Shown here: positions 1-8,843 of the stretch, piece after piece
Position numbering within the stretch: position 1 is the first letter of the stretch
Layout of the letters: the number at the start of each line of letters is the position of its first letter
Source of the DNA: Streptomyces sp. KMM 9044
GTDB taxonomy: Bacteria > Actinomycetota > Actinomycetes > Streptomycetales > Streptomycetaceae
DNA length: 64,000 bases
Assembly (NCBI RefSeq): GCF_024701375.2
Contig: NZ_CP113910.1
Coordinates: forward strand, 3,596,001-3,660,000
Direction of reading: 5' to 3'
Program-made: the position numbers and the translations under genes
Notes under the pieces: model-generated
What the model saw: the letters and a program-made list of their open reading frames with translations, nothing else
Told to the model about the DNA's origin: nothing
Databases searched by the model: none

Positions 1-260
1 TCATCAGCTCCACAAGGGGGTATCCGCCCTGGCCCGGAGAGCCGGGCCAGGCTCGGTTGCGGTCGGTGTCCGGGACCCTGCTCGAGCTGCGGCCGGCCGT
101 CGAAGGAGACCGTGCGATACCCGCCGAACCGCACCCCGGGCGTCCTCGGCTGAGCCAACGGCCCCGACAACCCCTCACCCAGCCCGCGCATGGGCGCGCT
201 GCCGACCCTGCGCCACAGATCACACAGGGCCTTCGCGGTCGGCTCGGCGACCGGCACGCC
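1..260 (-). pseudogene. IS4-type transposase remnant, frameshifted
   Basis: Read on the minus strand, positions 257 to 1 give a stretch resembling the middle of Streptomyces IS4-type transposases, including the segment GPLAQPRTPGVRF followed by YRTVSFDG. After FDG, near 88-97, the reading frame changes: the next frame continues with VPDTDRNRAW and GGYPLVELM, which is what I remember following that motif in the family. Upstream of 257 the frame is not convincing, and downstream the window ends, so both ends of the gene are unseen. It is a broken fragment rather than an active transposase. The family assignment is from memory of conserved segments and has not been searched. Confidence 0.55.
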
Positions 261-387
261 GACCAGCCCCGGTGGCCTGCCACCAGAGCAAATCCGTCAA
301 CTACCCGGCCCTGGGACAAGGCTCGTGGACCTGCTGTCCGTCGCGACCGAGCCGCACTTGCCGGGCTCCGCGGAAGGGCCGCACAGA

Positions 388-465
388 AGGGCCCCACGGG
401 AAGGCCCCACGGGAAGGCCCCACGGGAAGGCCCCACGGGAAGGCCCCACGGGAAGGCCCCGTGGG
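388..465. repeat. 13-bp tandem repeat (about 5 units)
   Basis: The unit AAGGCCCCACGGG occurs at 401, 414, 427 and 440. A longer variant lies at 388 and a diverged one at 453. Because 13 is not a multiple of 3, the repeat would rotate the reading frame, so the open frames through it are unlikely to be genes. It lies between the transposase remnant and the FHA-like gene. I see no other feature in 466-640. Confidence 0.85.
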
Positions 466-657
466 AGGGCCCCGGCTCGTGTCCGACGGCCGCGTTTACT
501 TTCGAGCCGGTAACCATTTTACTGGAGGCGGCGGGGTGTGACGGCGAGAGGAGCAGCCTGTCAGGTGCACGCTTAAAACGCGGGTGGCTCGACCACGAGC
601 TCGTCGCGCGGGCGCCGGCCAGGCACCGGGAGCAGAAGCGAACGGGCGGAGGATCGG

Positions 658-1461
658 ATGGAGACGGTGCTGGTCCACTTACCCGAGTCCGCTGCGGACG
701 GACCTGAGTCCCCGGCCCGCACTCTGCCGTTGTGCCCCGGGCAGAAGGCGCGCTTCGGCCGCGGCATTCCTGAGTGCCCCGTGGACATCGCCCTGCCGGA
801 TCCGGCAGTGCCCCGGCTGGCCGGGGAGATCCTGGCCGTCGACGTCCACTGGCAGCTGAGCAACCTCAGCGGCGCTTCCAGCCTGCTGGTGGAGAACCCC
901 GAGGGCGCCGGTGAGTTCATCCGGATCCCGCCCCGACGACTGGCTGCCCCGATCCCGTTCGAGTTCAGCAGGGTGGTGCTGGCCACCCGTGGCGGCACCG
1001 TCGGTTTCCAGGTCTTCGCCCCCTGCCACAGCCACCTGGAGACAACCGGGGAGTCCGTGGAGCGGGGCACCGTCACCACGGCCCCCTTCGCCCTGGATTC
1101 CCACGCGACGTACTTCAGGGTGCTGGTGGCGCTGTGCGAGCCGCGGCTGCGGGACGCCTCCACCGCGGGGGTCCCCTCCACGGCCAGTGTCGTGGCCCGG
1201 CTGCGGCCTCACCCGGAGTACCGGCAACTCAGCACGAGCGCCGTGGACTTCCACATCGACTACCTGGCCGGCACCAAGCTGCGGCTGCGGCCTCCCGGTC
1301 CGGGCGCCGCCGGGCTGAGCTGGAAGCGGGAGACACTGGTGTCCACCGCACTGCGCTTCGGGCTGGTCGGGGAGGACCATCTGTCCCTGCTGCCTCCGCG
1401 AAGAACCTCGGCCCGGGCACGGCCGACGGGGCGGGCCGCGGCGGCGGAGGACTCCGCATGA
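658..1461 (+). CDS. FHA-like phosphopeptide-binding protein, partner of the adjacent kinase
   Basis: This is a 267-residue soluble protein with GGAGG five bases before the ATG. The first ~110 residues have an FHA-like pattern: a Gly-Arg turn in KARFGRG near residue 34, a DIALPDPAVPRLAGEI segment where FHA domains carry their phosphothreonine-binding loops, then WQLSNLSG. The usual Ser-Arg pair is replaced by PRLAG, so phosphopeptide binding is not assured. Residues ~150-235 look like a small helical winged-helix-type domain. Its stop overlaps the kinase start in an ATGA, so the two are translationally coupled. FHA proteins commonly bind autophosphorylated Ser/Thr kinases, and I infer the same here. 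Confidence 0.65.
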   Translation: METVLVHLPESAADGPESPARTLPLCPGQKARFGRGIPECPVDIALPDPAVPRLAGEILAVDVHWQLSNLSGASSLLVENPEGAGEFIRIPPRRLAAPIPFEFSRVVLATRGGTVGFQVFAPCHSHLETTGESVERGTVTTAPFALDSHATYFRVLVALCEPRLRDASTAGVPSTASVVARLRPHPEYRQLSTSAVDFHIDYLAGTKLRLRPPGPGAAGLSWKRETLVSTALRFGLVGEDHLSLLPPRRTSARARPTGRAAAAEDSA

Positions 1462-2912
1462 GCCATGGGGCCGCCGGACCGCGCGACACCGCAGCGGGCG
1501 GCGACTGGGCGGTCGCCGTACCGACGGGGTACCGAGTGGGGCCCTGGGAAGTGGTCTCCCCCCTCGCGTCCGGCAACTGGGGCAGTGTCTACACCGGACG
1601 ACGGGTGGCCTGCGGGGAGGATCCCGACGGCGGGACGGCCGGATCCCCGCCACCGGCCGAGGTGGCCCTGAAGTTCGTGGCCACGTCGGGGCTGGGGCCG
1701 GGCCGTTCCCGCCATTTGCGGGAACTCGCCCGCCGCGAGGCGGAGTTCAGCCGGACCGCCGAGCATCCCCGGCTCATCCGCGTCCTGGACACTCTGGTGG
1801 TGGCCGACGATGGCCGGCCCGAACTCGACGGCGCCGTCGTCCTGGTCATGGAACGCGCCTCAGGGAGTCTGCAGGACCTGCTCGATGCCGCCTCGGGATC
1901 CGCTCCCCTCGCGGACGCCACCCGGACCATCACCCAGATGTGCGAGGGTCTCGCCCACCTCCACGCGGACGGCTGGGTACACGGCGACCTCAAGCCGGCC
2001 AACGTGCTGATCATGTCCGACGGTTCGGTCCGCCTGGCCGACTTCGGCCTGGTCTCCCGGCTGAACGGCACCCACGGATACGCGCCGCCCCTGGGATCAC
2101 CGGACTACCTGCCGCCGGAGCGCTGGCAGGACGGGCTCGGCGAGCGCGGAGTCCCGGTCCGTCCCACGGCCGACATCTGGGCGCTGGGCGTCACCACGCA
2201 CCAGATCCTCACCGGGGGGTCCCTGCCCTTCGCCGGTACCACCGCCGGGGCACGCACGGCGGCGGCGCAGGAATACGCCTCCGGAAAAACGCCACTGCGC
2301 CTGCACCCCGGTCTCAGCGACGCCTGGCGGGACTTCGTCAGCCGCTGTCTCGCCCCCGACCACTCAGCCCGGTCTTCGGCCACCGCCGAGCACCTGTTGT
2401 CCCTGGCGCGCAGGTTGAGCGACGCGGACGTCCAGCGCCGGCGTACTGCGCCCTGGCGGCCGGCCGTCTACGCGGTGGCGGCCGCCACCGTCCTGGCTGC
2501 CGGGACCACCGGAGGCTGGTGGTGGTTCTCCGGACGGGACGGGGACGCCTCCGCGGAGGCCGACGGTACGGCGGGGATCACCGTCTACAACATCGAGGCG
2601 CCGTGCCGGGCCCGGACCGAGCGGCTGCGCGCCTGCAGCATGGGCCTGTCCCTGGACCCGTACGAGAAGTACGAGGAGGGCAATGTCTCCGAGCGGCGTA
2701 TCTGGCACGGGGACGTGCTGCGCGCCGACTGCGTGGTGTACGACGGGGACCGGGTGGCCGACGAGACCGGCGTGGGCACCACGCGCTGGTACCGGGTGCG
2801 GGTCACCGAGGAACCGTCCGGATACGCCTGGTTCCCGGCCGTCCGTACCAAAAAGGAGCCGGACTCACTGCCCACGTGCGGGAACGGCGCCAGGTCGAGC
2901 AGCAGTTCCTGA
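1458..2912 (+). CDS. Transmembrane serine/threonine protein kinase (PknB type)
   Basis: The product has 484 residues. The longer open frame upstream is a shadow of the FHA-like gene; the ATG at 1458 overlaps that gene's TGA. The kinase domain spans ~25-315, with a glycine loop LASGNWGSVYTG, catalytic Lys at ~72 (VALKF), HGDLKPANV at ~175-183 with Asp177, DFG at ~195-197 and a SPDYLPPE activation segment. All catalytic residues are present. One membrane helix at ~335-355 is followed by a ~125-residue outer domain with several cysteines that could form disulfides; it is not a PASTA domain. The protein likely senses something outside the cell and phosphorylates cytoplasmic targets, including its FHA-like neighbour. 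The ligand is unknown. Confidence 0.9.
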   Translation: MSHGAAGPRDTAAGGDWAVAVPTGYRVGPWEVVSPLASGNWGSVYTGRRVACGEDPDGGTAGSPPPAEVALKFVATSGLGPGRSRHLRELARREAEFSRTAEHPRLIRVLDTLVVADDGRPELDGAVVLVMERASGSLQDLLDAASGSAPLADATRTITQMCEGLAHLHADGWVHGDLKPANVLIMSDGSVRLADFGLVSRLNGTHGYAPPLGSPDYLPPERWQDGLGERGVPVRPTADIWALGVTTHQILTGGSLPFAGTTAGARTAAAQEYASGKTPLRLHPGLSDAWRDFVSRCLAPDHSARSSATAEHLLSLARRLSDADVQRRRTAPWRPAVYAVAAATVLAAGTTGGWWWFSGRDGDASAEADGTAGITVYNIEAPCRARTERLRACSMGLSLDPYEKYEEGNVSERRIWHGDVLRADCVVYDGDRVADETGVGTTRWYRVRVTEEPSGYAWFPAVRTKKEPDSLPTCGNGARSSSSS

Positions 2913-2982
2913 CGTGCCCGTGTCCCGCTCCCGTGCGGGAACAGGGCACGGGCACGTCGCGTGCCGCTCCGGGCGCGGTCGG

Positions 2983-3450
2983 TCAGGTCATGAACCTGCC
3001 GCAGTACGACGCGGGCACCCACCTGTGTGAGCTGATGGCATCGTTGATGACATATCCGCTGGTGAAGTAGTCGTCGGTCAGGTTGTCGGCGTAGAACTCG
3101 CTCCTCGCGAGGCAGCTGTACCCTCCCGTCCAGCCGGTGCCTGTGCCGTTGAAGAACTGAACCTCCTTCCAGGCCGTGTCGGTCGTTCCCGCGTTCAGGA
3201 CCGAGCTCGCCCTGTTGGTGTCGCTGCCCTGGAAGGCGCCCTGACTGTTGCCCCAGTTGGAGTCGTCGCCCGGCGTCCGGCCCAGAAGGGCGCCACCGCA
3301 GTTGCTGTGCTCGTAGGCGGCCATGGAGCCCGCCGGCGTGCTGTTCCACGCGTTGTCGCACGCGGCGGACGCCTGCGCGGTACCGGCGGGGACGACCGTC
3401 CCGAGTACCGCGGCTCCGATGGCCGCAAGCGCGACTGTTGTTTTACGCAC
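2983..3450 (-). CDS. Secreted beta/gamma-crystallin-like or peptidase inhibitor I36-like protein
   Basis: This 155-residue protein starts at the GTG preceded by AGGAGG; an ATG 18 bases upstream is less well placed. A Sec signal peptide (RK, a hydrophobic stretch, then AQASA) is followed by a compact exported domain with cysteines in ACDNAW, SNCGG, YSCLA and SYCG. The segment GRTPGDDSNWGNSQGAF is typical of Streptomyces I36-family inhibitors and crystallin-fold secreted proteins. It is probably folded outside the cell with two disulfides. It is convergent with the kinase gene and has its own promoter region at 3451-3560. Whether it inhibits a protease cannot be told from sequence. Confidence 0.75.
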   Translation of the reverse strand: MRKTTVALAAIGAAVLGTVVPAGTAQASAACDNAWNSTPAGSMAAYEHSNCGGALLGRTPGDDSNWGNSQGAFQGSDTNRASSVLNAGTTDTAWKEVQFFNGTGTGWTGGYSCLARSEFYADNLTDDYFTSGYVINDAISSHRWVPASYCGRFMT

Positions 3451-3561
3451 GTGTCCTCCTGGCATCATGGTGCGGACAGAAACGTCCCGCAGCGGGTCGC
3501 TGCGGAGAACTGGGGCCGCGGAGAATTCCGGGTCACCGGAGCCCTCCAGCGGAATCCGGCG

Positions 3562-4521
3562 TCAGACGCCGGCGATCGCCTTGGCGCGCTCCAGCGCGGT
3601 CAGCCGCATACGCTGAAAAACGGCGATCTCCTCGCGGTAGCGACGCGCCTCCTTCGCCCGGTACTCACTTTCCAGTGCGCGCGCCGTTTCGGCGAGAGAC
3701 GCATCCTTGGCGCATTCCGCCTCGTCCACCGCGAACTCCACTTCCACGGCGTGGGCCGCGGCGTCACTCAATCCTTCGGTGCGACGGTCGACTTCCGTGC
3801 GGATCTCGAACGGATCGGAGTAGTTCCGTCCCTTTTCCTCCATGCACAGCGACCATGCCGCGAGCGCTTTCGTGAATCGCTTGTCCTCGGCGAGGTCCGG
3901 AACATACAGAGGGGTCAGGTTCGTGGCGATCTTCTCGACGCGGAACCAGGTCGCGAAGTCGCCGTAGAGCTGGTCCTTCGCCCTGGACTGGCAGCTGTCG
4001 CGAGGCGTCCTGACGGTGCCGCCCCCCGGCAGTTCGACCGACAGCATGCCGCTCGACGGCGTGCCGTCGAGCACCGCCCGGTAGTGAGCGCGCTCCTTGT
4101 CCGGCAGCGCGTTCACATAGGTGGCGTTCGGGCCGCCGCTCCGGGCTTCCTCGGCATTCCGTCCGAACTGCCCGCCATAGCCGTACTTCTTGGCCCAGCC
4201 GACATCGTCGAGCACGAACCCCGAACCCTTCCGGCTCGCGAGACTCTCGGGCTCCGCAACCCAGAACCGGAAACCGGCTTTCTCCACGCACTTCTTGACG
4301 AGGAGGTTCTCAGCCCTTTCGACCAGGATCTCCTCGGCCGCGGTCAGTCCCCGTAAACGGCCCTTTGGGCCTTCCGGCCCTTCCGGCCCTTCCGGCCCAC
4401 CGTGTTCCGAAGAGGTGGTCCCTCCGCAGCCGGCCATGCCGATGAGCGCGACCAGCGCCACACCCATCACCGTTGCGCCGAGAGCGCCCCTGACAACCGA
4501 AGAACGATCGCTGGACCGCAT
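3562..4521 (-). CDS. Lipoprotein with collagen-like GPEGPEG tract, function unknown
   Basis: The product has 319 residues. The ATG at 4521 has a purine-rich ribosome site (GAGGGGGGGATC); the longer open frame adds an unlikely N-terminus. A signal sequence ends in the lipobox MAGC, so the protein is expected to be lipid-anchored outside the membrane. It is followed by a short GPEGPEGPEGPKG repeat, then a mixed domain with two later cysteines (DSCQS, LCMEE). The last ~90 residues are charged and helical, probably coiled coil. I do not recognise a family. Monocistronic, with the crystallin-like gene downstream. Confidence 0.75.
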   Translation of the reverse strand: MRSSDRSSVVRGALGATVMGVALVALIGMAGCGGTTSSEHGGPEGPEGPEGPKGRLRGLTAAEEILVERAENLLVKKCVEKAGFRFWVAEPESLASRKGSGFVLDDVGWAKKYGYGGQFGRNAEEARSGGPNATYVNALPDKERAHYRAVLDGTPSSGMLSVELPGGGTVRTPRDSCQSRAKDQLYGDFATWFRVEKIATNLTPLYVPDLAEDKRFTKALAAWSLCMEEKGRNYSDPFEIRTEVDRRTEGLSDAAAHAVEVEFAVDEAECAKDASLAETARALESEYRAKEARRYREEIAVFQRMRLTALERAKAIAGV

Positions 4522-4723
4522 GATCCCCCCCTCGCCCGTTCCGCTCGCGGTGAGCGTGGTCGGCGTTGCCTCGTCAGCGTGAGGACGGCTGTGGCGGCGG
4601 ACGGGGTCCACCCCGACGGCGCGTCCTCGAGGGGACCTTAGGGGCGACGTGCCGGCCCCGGACACCTGTGAGGTCGCAGGGTCCGTTCTCAGAGGTGCGC
4701 GCGGGGCCCTGTGCGGTGGCGGT

Positions 4724-5836
4724 TCAGCCCTTGGCCGGGCGTTCGGCCGGGTCCCGGCGAAGGGCCCAGGACAGGTCCGGCTCCGTCACCGGACGAAGGA
4801 CACGACGCACCGGCGGAGTGCACATCAGGGTGACGGCGACGGCCACGACGAGGGTGAGGACGATCTTCCCGGCGGGGTCGTGCAGCCAGTCGTGGGCGTC
4901 GATGAAGCCCGAGTACTTGGCGCCCTTGATCAGGAAGCCGTGGAGCAGGTACCCGCAGATGGTGCCGGCGCCGAGCACCGTGAACCACATGCGCCGACGC
5001 GGGACCCAGGCCAGGAAGGCGGCCGTCAGCAGCAGGGAGCAGCCGAACAGTGCGAGGGTCATGACCGCGCCGGTCCACCACGGTTCCCCGATCTCCTGCG
5101 CGCTGGAGCGGCGGAAGAACCACTCGTTGCGCATGCGGGTGGCCGCCCAGTACGCGAAGGCGAGCGCACCGGCGAAGACGGGGACCGCCAGCATCCTGAT
5201 CGCACGGCGGCCCAGGAGCCGGAAGTGCTCGGGCTTCAGGCACAGGCCGAGCACGAAGAACGGGAGGAACTGCAGGACCCGTTGGAGGTTGAGGTCCTCG
5301 CCGATGCCGGGGGTGACGGAGGCGAGCACCGCGATGGCCAGGGCGACGGCGAGGGGATGACGCAGTTGCTGCCACAGGGGCGTGGTGAGCCGCCAGATGA
5401 GCAGCGCGGCCAGGAACCAGGTGAGCAGGAAGGGGTCGAGCAGGCTGATGGCGAAGTCGGGTTCGTCGGCGGCGTAGCGCCGGAACAGGGAGTAGGCGGT
5501 CTCGAAGACCACGTACGGAACCACGATGCCGCTGAGCAGACGCCCGATCTGGCGGGGGCGGCCGGCGAAGCTGCGCGACAGGTAGCCGGAGATGACGATG
5601 AACGCCGGCATGTGGAAGGTGTAGACGAGGATGTACAGCGCCTTGGTGGCGCGCGTGCTCTCCACGAGCTCCCAGGCGTGCCCCACGGCCACCAGGACGA
5701 TCAGCAGGTACTTCGCGTTGTCGAAGAACGCGTCACGTGGGCCATCGCCGGCAGTGGTACCGGCCCCCGGCTTCGCGGCCGGCCCCGGGAGCGGGGAACG
5801 GGCCTGCGCGACGGCATTCGATACGTCGTTCGACAA
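4724..5836 (-). CDS. Membrane acyltransferase family 3 (OafA / fucose 4-O-acetylase-like)
   Basis: This 370-residue membrane protein has about ten helices. The first helix carries the conserved histidine in LLIVLVAVGHAWEL that marks this O-acyltransferase family. The N-terminal ~35 residues are a disordered cytoplasmic tail rich in Pro and Gly. The start is probably the TTG at 5836, with GAAGG seven bases upstream; no better start lies in frame. Such enzymes acetylate cell-envelope sugars, antibiotics or other membrane-facing acceptors. The substrate cannot be assigned and no glycan cluster surrounds it. Confidence 0.8.
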   Translation of the reverse strand: MSNDVSNAVAQARSPLPGPAAKPGAGTTAGDGPRDAFFDNAKYLLIVLVAVGHAWELVESTRATKALYILVYTFHMPAFIVISGYLSRSFAGRPRQIGRLLSGIVVPYVVFETAYSLFRRYAADEPDFAISLLDPFLLTWFLAALLIWRLTTPLWQQLRHPLAVALAIAVLASVTPGIGEDLNLQRVLQFLPFFVLGLCLKPEHFRLLGRRAIRMLAVPVFAGALAFAYWAATRMRNEWFFRRSSAQEIGEPWWTGAVMTLALFGCSLLLTAAFLAWVPRRRMWFTVLGAGTICGYLLHGFLIKGAKYSGFIDAHDWLHDPAGKIVLTLVVAVAVTLMCTPPVRRVLRPVTEPDLSWALRRDPAERPAKG

Positions 5837-6523
5837 GACTCAACCTTCGCGTCGCAGAAGAGGTTCACGGGGCTCCGGAACACCGAACCGACGGCACGAG
5901 AACCGCCGGGAAACCGTCACCATCAGGCCCGGGGCGTGCTCCCCCCGGGCCGGAGATGTTACAGGTGCTCCCGTCGGCCCCTGCCGGGCCGGTACGGGGG
6001 GCAGAGAGGGACGGGTCGGACGAGGCCGGCGACACAAACGTCCACCGCCGCGACGGCCGTGCCCGGCTCGCGGTCCGCGGCTTCCCGCACCGTCCGGTGG
6101 CGCGGTCTGTCTGCGGGCCCCAGCACCGGGCGGCTCCTCTCGTCCGGTCTCCCGGGAGTCGGCACCTGCGCCGCGCCCGTTACGGACTGCTTCTCCGTGG
6201 GGCGCCCGACGGTTGCCCGGCCCGGTGGGGCCACCGGACGGAGGCCGGCCCCCGTCTCCCTGGTCCGTAGCGGGAACGCATGCGGATCGGTCCGGAAAAA
6301 GATTCGCCCGATCAAGGGGGACGACCAATCCGACGCAGGAGCGGAGCCGGATTCCCCCGTGACCGACGACAAGAAGAACCAGGCGATCCGCGCGCCCGGA
6401 GGGGCCCCGGCGACGGGTGCGCTCCAGTGCCCGCCCGGTCGTGACCGTCGGCCGGGACCCGAGCCACTGACCTTCACTTCTTATGACGCAGCCCGGGCTG
6501 CGGCCGACCACAGGAGAAACACC
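5837..6523. other. Intergenic, no gene recognised
   Basis: About 690 bases between the acyltransferase and the FAS1 remnant. Open frames on both strands lack familiar motifs, good ribosome sites or hydrophobic patterns. The last 15 bases hold the AGGAG ribosome site of the remnant. Confidence 0.5.
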
Positions 6524-6716
6524 ATGACCACCCGGTATCCGCCGGACCGCCGTCACCCTGACCGCTGCGGCCCTGCTTCCCCTCGCCCTGAGCGCCTGCT
6601 CCGACGACGGCGGCGACTCCGCCGAGGCGGACACCTCCTCGGAGGCGTCCGCCTCGGCACCGGCCTCGGACGACGGCATGGGCGGCTCCGACGCCACCCC
6701 CGCCGGCGCGGCCACA
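6524..6716 (+). pseudogene. FAS1 (fasciclin) lipoprotein, 5' remnant with +1 frameshift
   Basis: AGGAG precedes an ATG, but the ATG frame (MTTRYPPDRR) is out of phase with a perfect lipoprotein leader in the next frame: AVTLTAAALLPLALSAC followed by an Asp/Ser-rich linker with DDGMGGSDATPAG. Removing one G of the CGG at 6533-6535 fuses them as MTTRIRRTAVTL, the usual start of Streptomyces fasciclin-domain lipoproteins. The gene stops near 6716, before any FAS1 domain, where the sequence switches to a YihY tail. FAS1 lipoproteins are the classical partners of SigK/RskA loci such as the one just downstream, which supports the identification. Dead gene. Confidence 0.75.
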
Positions 6717-6718
6717 CC

Positions 6719-6955
6719 ATGCCGGGCGGCATACTGGCCGCCGCGCTCTGGCCGGCCGTCTCCACGGGGTTCACCCGGGACGCCTCCACCCTGAGCACGT
6801 ACAGCAGGCTCTACGGCTCCCTCGCCGGCGTCGTCGTCTTCCTCGTCTGGCTCTGGCGGTCCAACCTCGCGCTGCTCACCGGCGCGCAGTTCACGGCGGA
6901 GCTCGGCAAGGACGGTTCCGCCGACGCGAACACCGGCGCGTCCCCCGTGTCGTAG
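6719..6955 (+). pseudogene. YihY/BrkB family membrane protein, C-terminal remnant
   Basis: Positions 6719-6955 encode the last ~78 residues of a YihY (formerly RNase BN) family inner-membrane protein. The conserved features are PGGILAAALW, then TYSRLYGSLAGVVVFLVWL, then NLALLTGAQFTAEL. The first ~220 residues that such proteins need are absent; upstream sequence belongs to the FAS1 lipoprotein remnant. A deletion has therefore joined two unrelated genes. The ATG at 6719 is probably an internal methionine codon. Confidence 0.8.
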
Positions 6956-6995
6956 GGCTCGCCCGTGCCGTCGTGCGCGGTCCGCGGTGCCCCGT

Positions 6996-7031
6996 CGTCA
7001 CCGTGACCAATCCAGGGTGGTGACGGTGACG
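6996..7031. terminator. Hairpin after the YihY remnant
   Basis: CGTCACCGT (6996-7004) and ACGGTGACG (7023-7031) form a 9-bp inverted repeat about 40 bases after the YihY stop. It is probably that gene's original terminator. There is no T-run. Confidence 0.4.
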
Positions 7032-7231
7032 GATTACGACCGGACAGGTCCCGACCGCGGAGACCCTCGGCGAAAGAAGCAGTGCATACCGTCGGAAATC
7101 CCTCGACGAGACCCGGCCTGGGACCCGTCGATGAACAAGTGACGTGCTTCCAGCGCCTTGTGGCGATCCGGCCAGCAATGTGACCTTGTGGAACACGCTA
7201 CTTATTCTCCGCCGGTCTCCTGGAGGAACTG

Positions 7232-7753
7232 GTGGCCCGGGTGGCTCTGGGGGACGAGGACGCGTTCGCCGGGGTCTACGGCACCGTGGCGGGGCCGGTG
7301 CTGGGTGTCGTGCGTGCCGTGCTGCGCGATCAGGTGCAGTCTGAGGAAGTGACGCAGGAGGTGCTGGTGGAGGTGTGGGGGACCGCTCCCCGTTACCGCC
7401 CCGACCGCGGGACGGCCGTCAACCGGATCCTCGCCCTGGCGCACCGCCGGGCCGTGGACCGGGTGCGGTCGGTGGACGCCGCCGCCCAGGACCACAAGGC
7501 GGCACTGCTGGACCGGCTTCCCGAGTACGACGAGGTGGCCGAGCACGTCGAGGCACGCCTGGAGCGGGAACAGGTACGGCGCTGTCTGCGCACGCTGACC
7601 GGACTCCAGCGCCAGGCCGTCACCCTCGCGTACTACCGGGGGCCGACCTACCGCGAGGTGGCGGAGGCACTGGCGCTTCCGCTGGGGACCGTCGAGACCC
7701 GACTGCGTGACGGACTCATGCGGCTGCGCGACTGCCTGGGGGTGACCGCGTGA
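7232..7753 (+). CDS. sigK: ECF sigma factor, SigK-like (ECF19 type)
   Basis: The product has 173 residues. The GTG at 7232 has GGAGG five bases upstream and an in-frame stop lies at 7181, so little N-terminal extension is possible. Region 2 has the DEDAFAGVYG start and the SEEVTQEVLVEVW helix. Region 4 has the helix-turn-helix TYREVAEALALPLGTVETRLRDGL. No extra C-terminal domain is present. The stop overlaps the start of the anti-sigma gene (GTGA). In mycobacteria and Streptomyces this family is held by RskA and drives FAS1 lipoprotein genes; here the FAS1 gene upstream is a remnant. The symbol is by analogy. Confidence 0.85.
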   Translation: MARVALGDEDAFAGVYGTVAGPVLGVVRAVLRDQVQSEEVTQEVLVEVWGTAPRYRPDRGTAVNRILALAHRRAVDRVRSVDAAAQDHKAALLDRLPEYDEVAEHVEARLEREQVRRCLRTLTGLQRQAVTLAYYRGPTYREVAEALALPLGTVETRLRDGLMRLRDCLGVTA

Positions 7754-8502
7754 CGGCCACCGATCCGCACCGGCTGACGGGCGCCTACGCCCTGCACGCG
7801 TTGTCCGACGAGGAGAACACCGCGTTCGAGCGGCACCTGACGGACTGCGAACCGTGCGCGCAGGAGACGGAAGAACTGGGCTCGACCGCGGCGCGCCTGG
7901 GCCTCGCCGTCGCCACGACATCCCCGCGGGCCCTGCGCGAGCAGGTGTTGCGCCGGATCTCCACGGTCCGCCAGCAGGCGCCCGGTACGTGTACCCGTCC
8001 CCTTCCCGTCCGGGCCGGCCTGCGGGCCCGGACGCTGTCCAGGTGGGCGTTCGCCGCCTGTCTCGCGGCGGCCGCGACGCTCGGCGGGACGGCGGTGTGG
8101 CAGCACCAGCGGGCCGAGGACGCACGCGACCGGGCGCGTCGCGCCGTGCAGGCGGCGGACGGGATCGCCGCGGTACTGGCCGCGCCGGACGCCAAGACCC
8201 TGGCGGCCGGGCTGGGCGACGGCGCCACCGGTACCGTCGTCGTCTCCCGCGGCCAGGACAGGGCCGTGTTCGTCGCCTCCGGGACGGCCCGCCCACCCGA
8301 CGGGAAGGTCTACCCGCTGTGGTTCGACGACGGCGGCACCATGCGGTCGGCCGGTCTGCTGGACCCCGGCCGCAGCGACCAGGCCGTCCTCATGCGGGGC
8401 GCGGTCGACGGAGCGTCGGGCATGGGCATCACCGTCGAACCCGGCGGCGGCTCGGAGCAGCCCACCAGCGACCCCGTCGCCCTGATGTCCCTGCCCGCCT
8501 GA
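7750..8502 (+). CDS. rskA: Anti-sigma factor, RskA-like membrane protein
   Basis: The product has 250 residues and overlaps the sigma gene by four bases. The N-terminal cytoplasmic domain begins with the RskA signature (RLTGAYALHALSDEE) and contains a zinc-type His-x3-Cys-x2-Cys motif in HLTDCEPC. A membrane helix lies at ~98-118 (WAFAACLAAAATLGG). The outer ~130 residues match the RskA C-terminal domain, with the segment VYPLWFDDGGTMRSAGLL. It should bind and inactivate the adjacent sigma factor until regulated proteolysis releases it. The gene appears intact although its usual regulated neighbours are broken. Confidence 0.88.
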   Translation: MTATDPHRLTGAYALHALSDEENTAFERHLTDCEPCAQETEELGSTAARLGLAVATTSPRALREQVLRRISTVRQQAPGTCTRPLPVRAGLRARTLSRWAFAACLAAAATLGGTAVWQHQRAEDARDRARRAVQAADGIAAVLAAPDAKTLAAGLGDGATGTVVVSRGQDRAVFVASGTARPPDGKVYPLWFDDGGTMRSAGLLDPGRSDQAVLMRGAVDGASGMGITVEPGGGSEQPTSDPVALMSLPA

Positions 8503-8843
8503 GCGAACGTCCCCGACGAGGACACCGACAGGGACGACGCGTCCCGGCGGTCCGGCGCCCGGACCGCCGGGCCGCGTCGCGTCGCCGCTCGGGCGAACGC
8601 CCCCCGGGCGGCGAGGCAGCTCCGGCCGACGGCCGGGCCCTTGCCGGAGAGCGCCCCGGACCGCCTGACGGCAGACGGCTCTCCTTCGTCCCCCGCGTCC
8701 TCGTCCCCGCGCCTCCGGGTCCGCGCCTCTGCACCTCCGTTTCCCCCTCCGCGGCCGGAGTCGGCGCGGAGGGGCCGGAGAGGGAAATCCGTTCGACCTT
8801 GGTGGCGACCCATCCGGCCGGCTTCCGGAAACGGATTCCCCGC

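Noticed and set aside
57..707. 216-residue open frame across the left end
   Set aside because: It runs antisense to the transposase relic and through a 13-bp tandem repeat that rotates frames; its composition is Arg/Gly/Pro-rich and there is no ribosome site.
4649..6955. 768-residue open frame on the plus strand
   Set aside because: It is antisense to the acyltransferase gene and only happens to share frame with the YihY remnant at its end.
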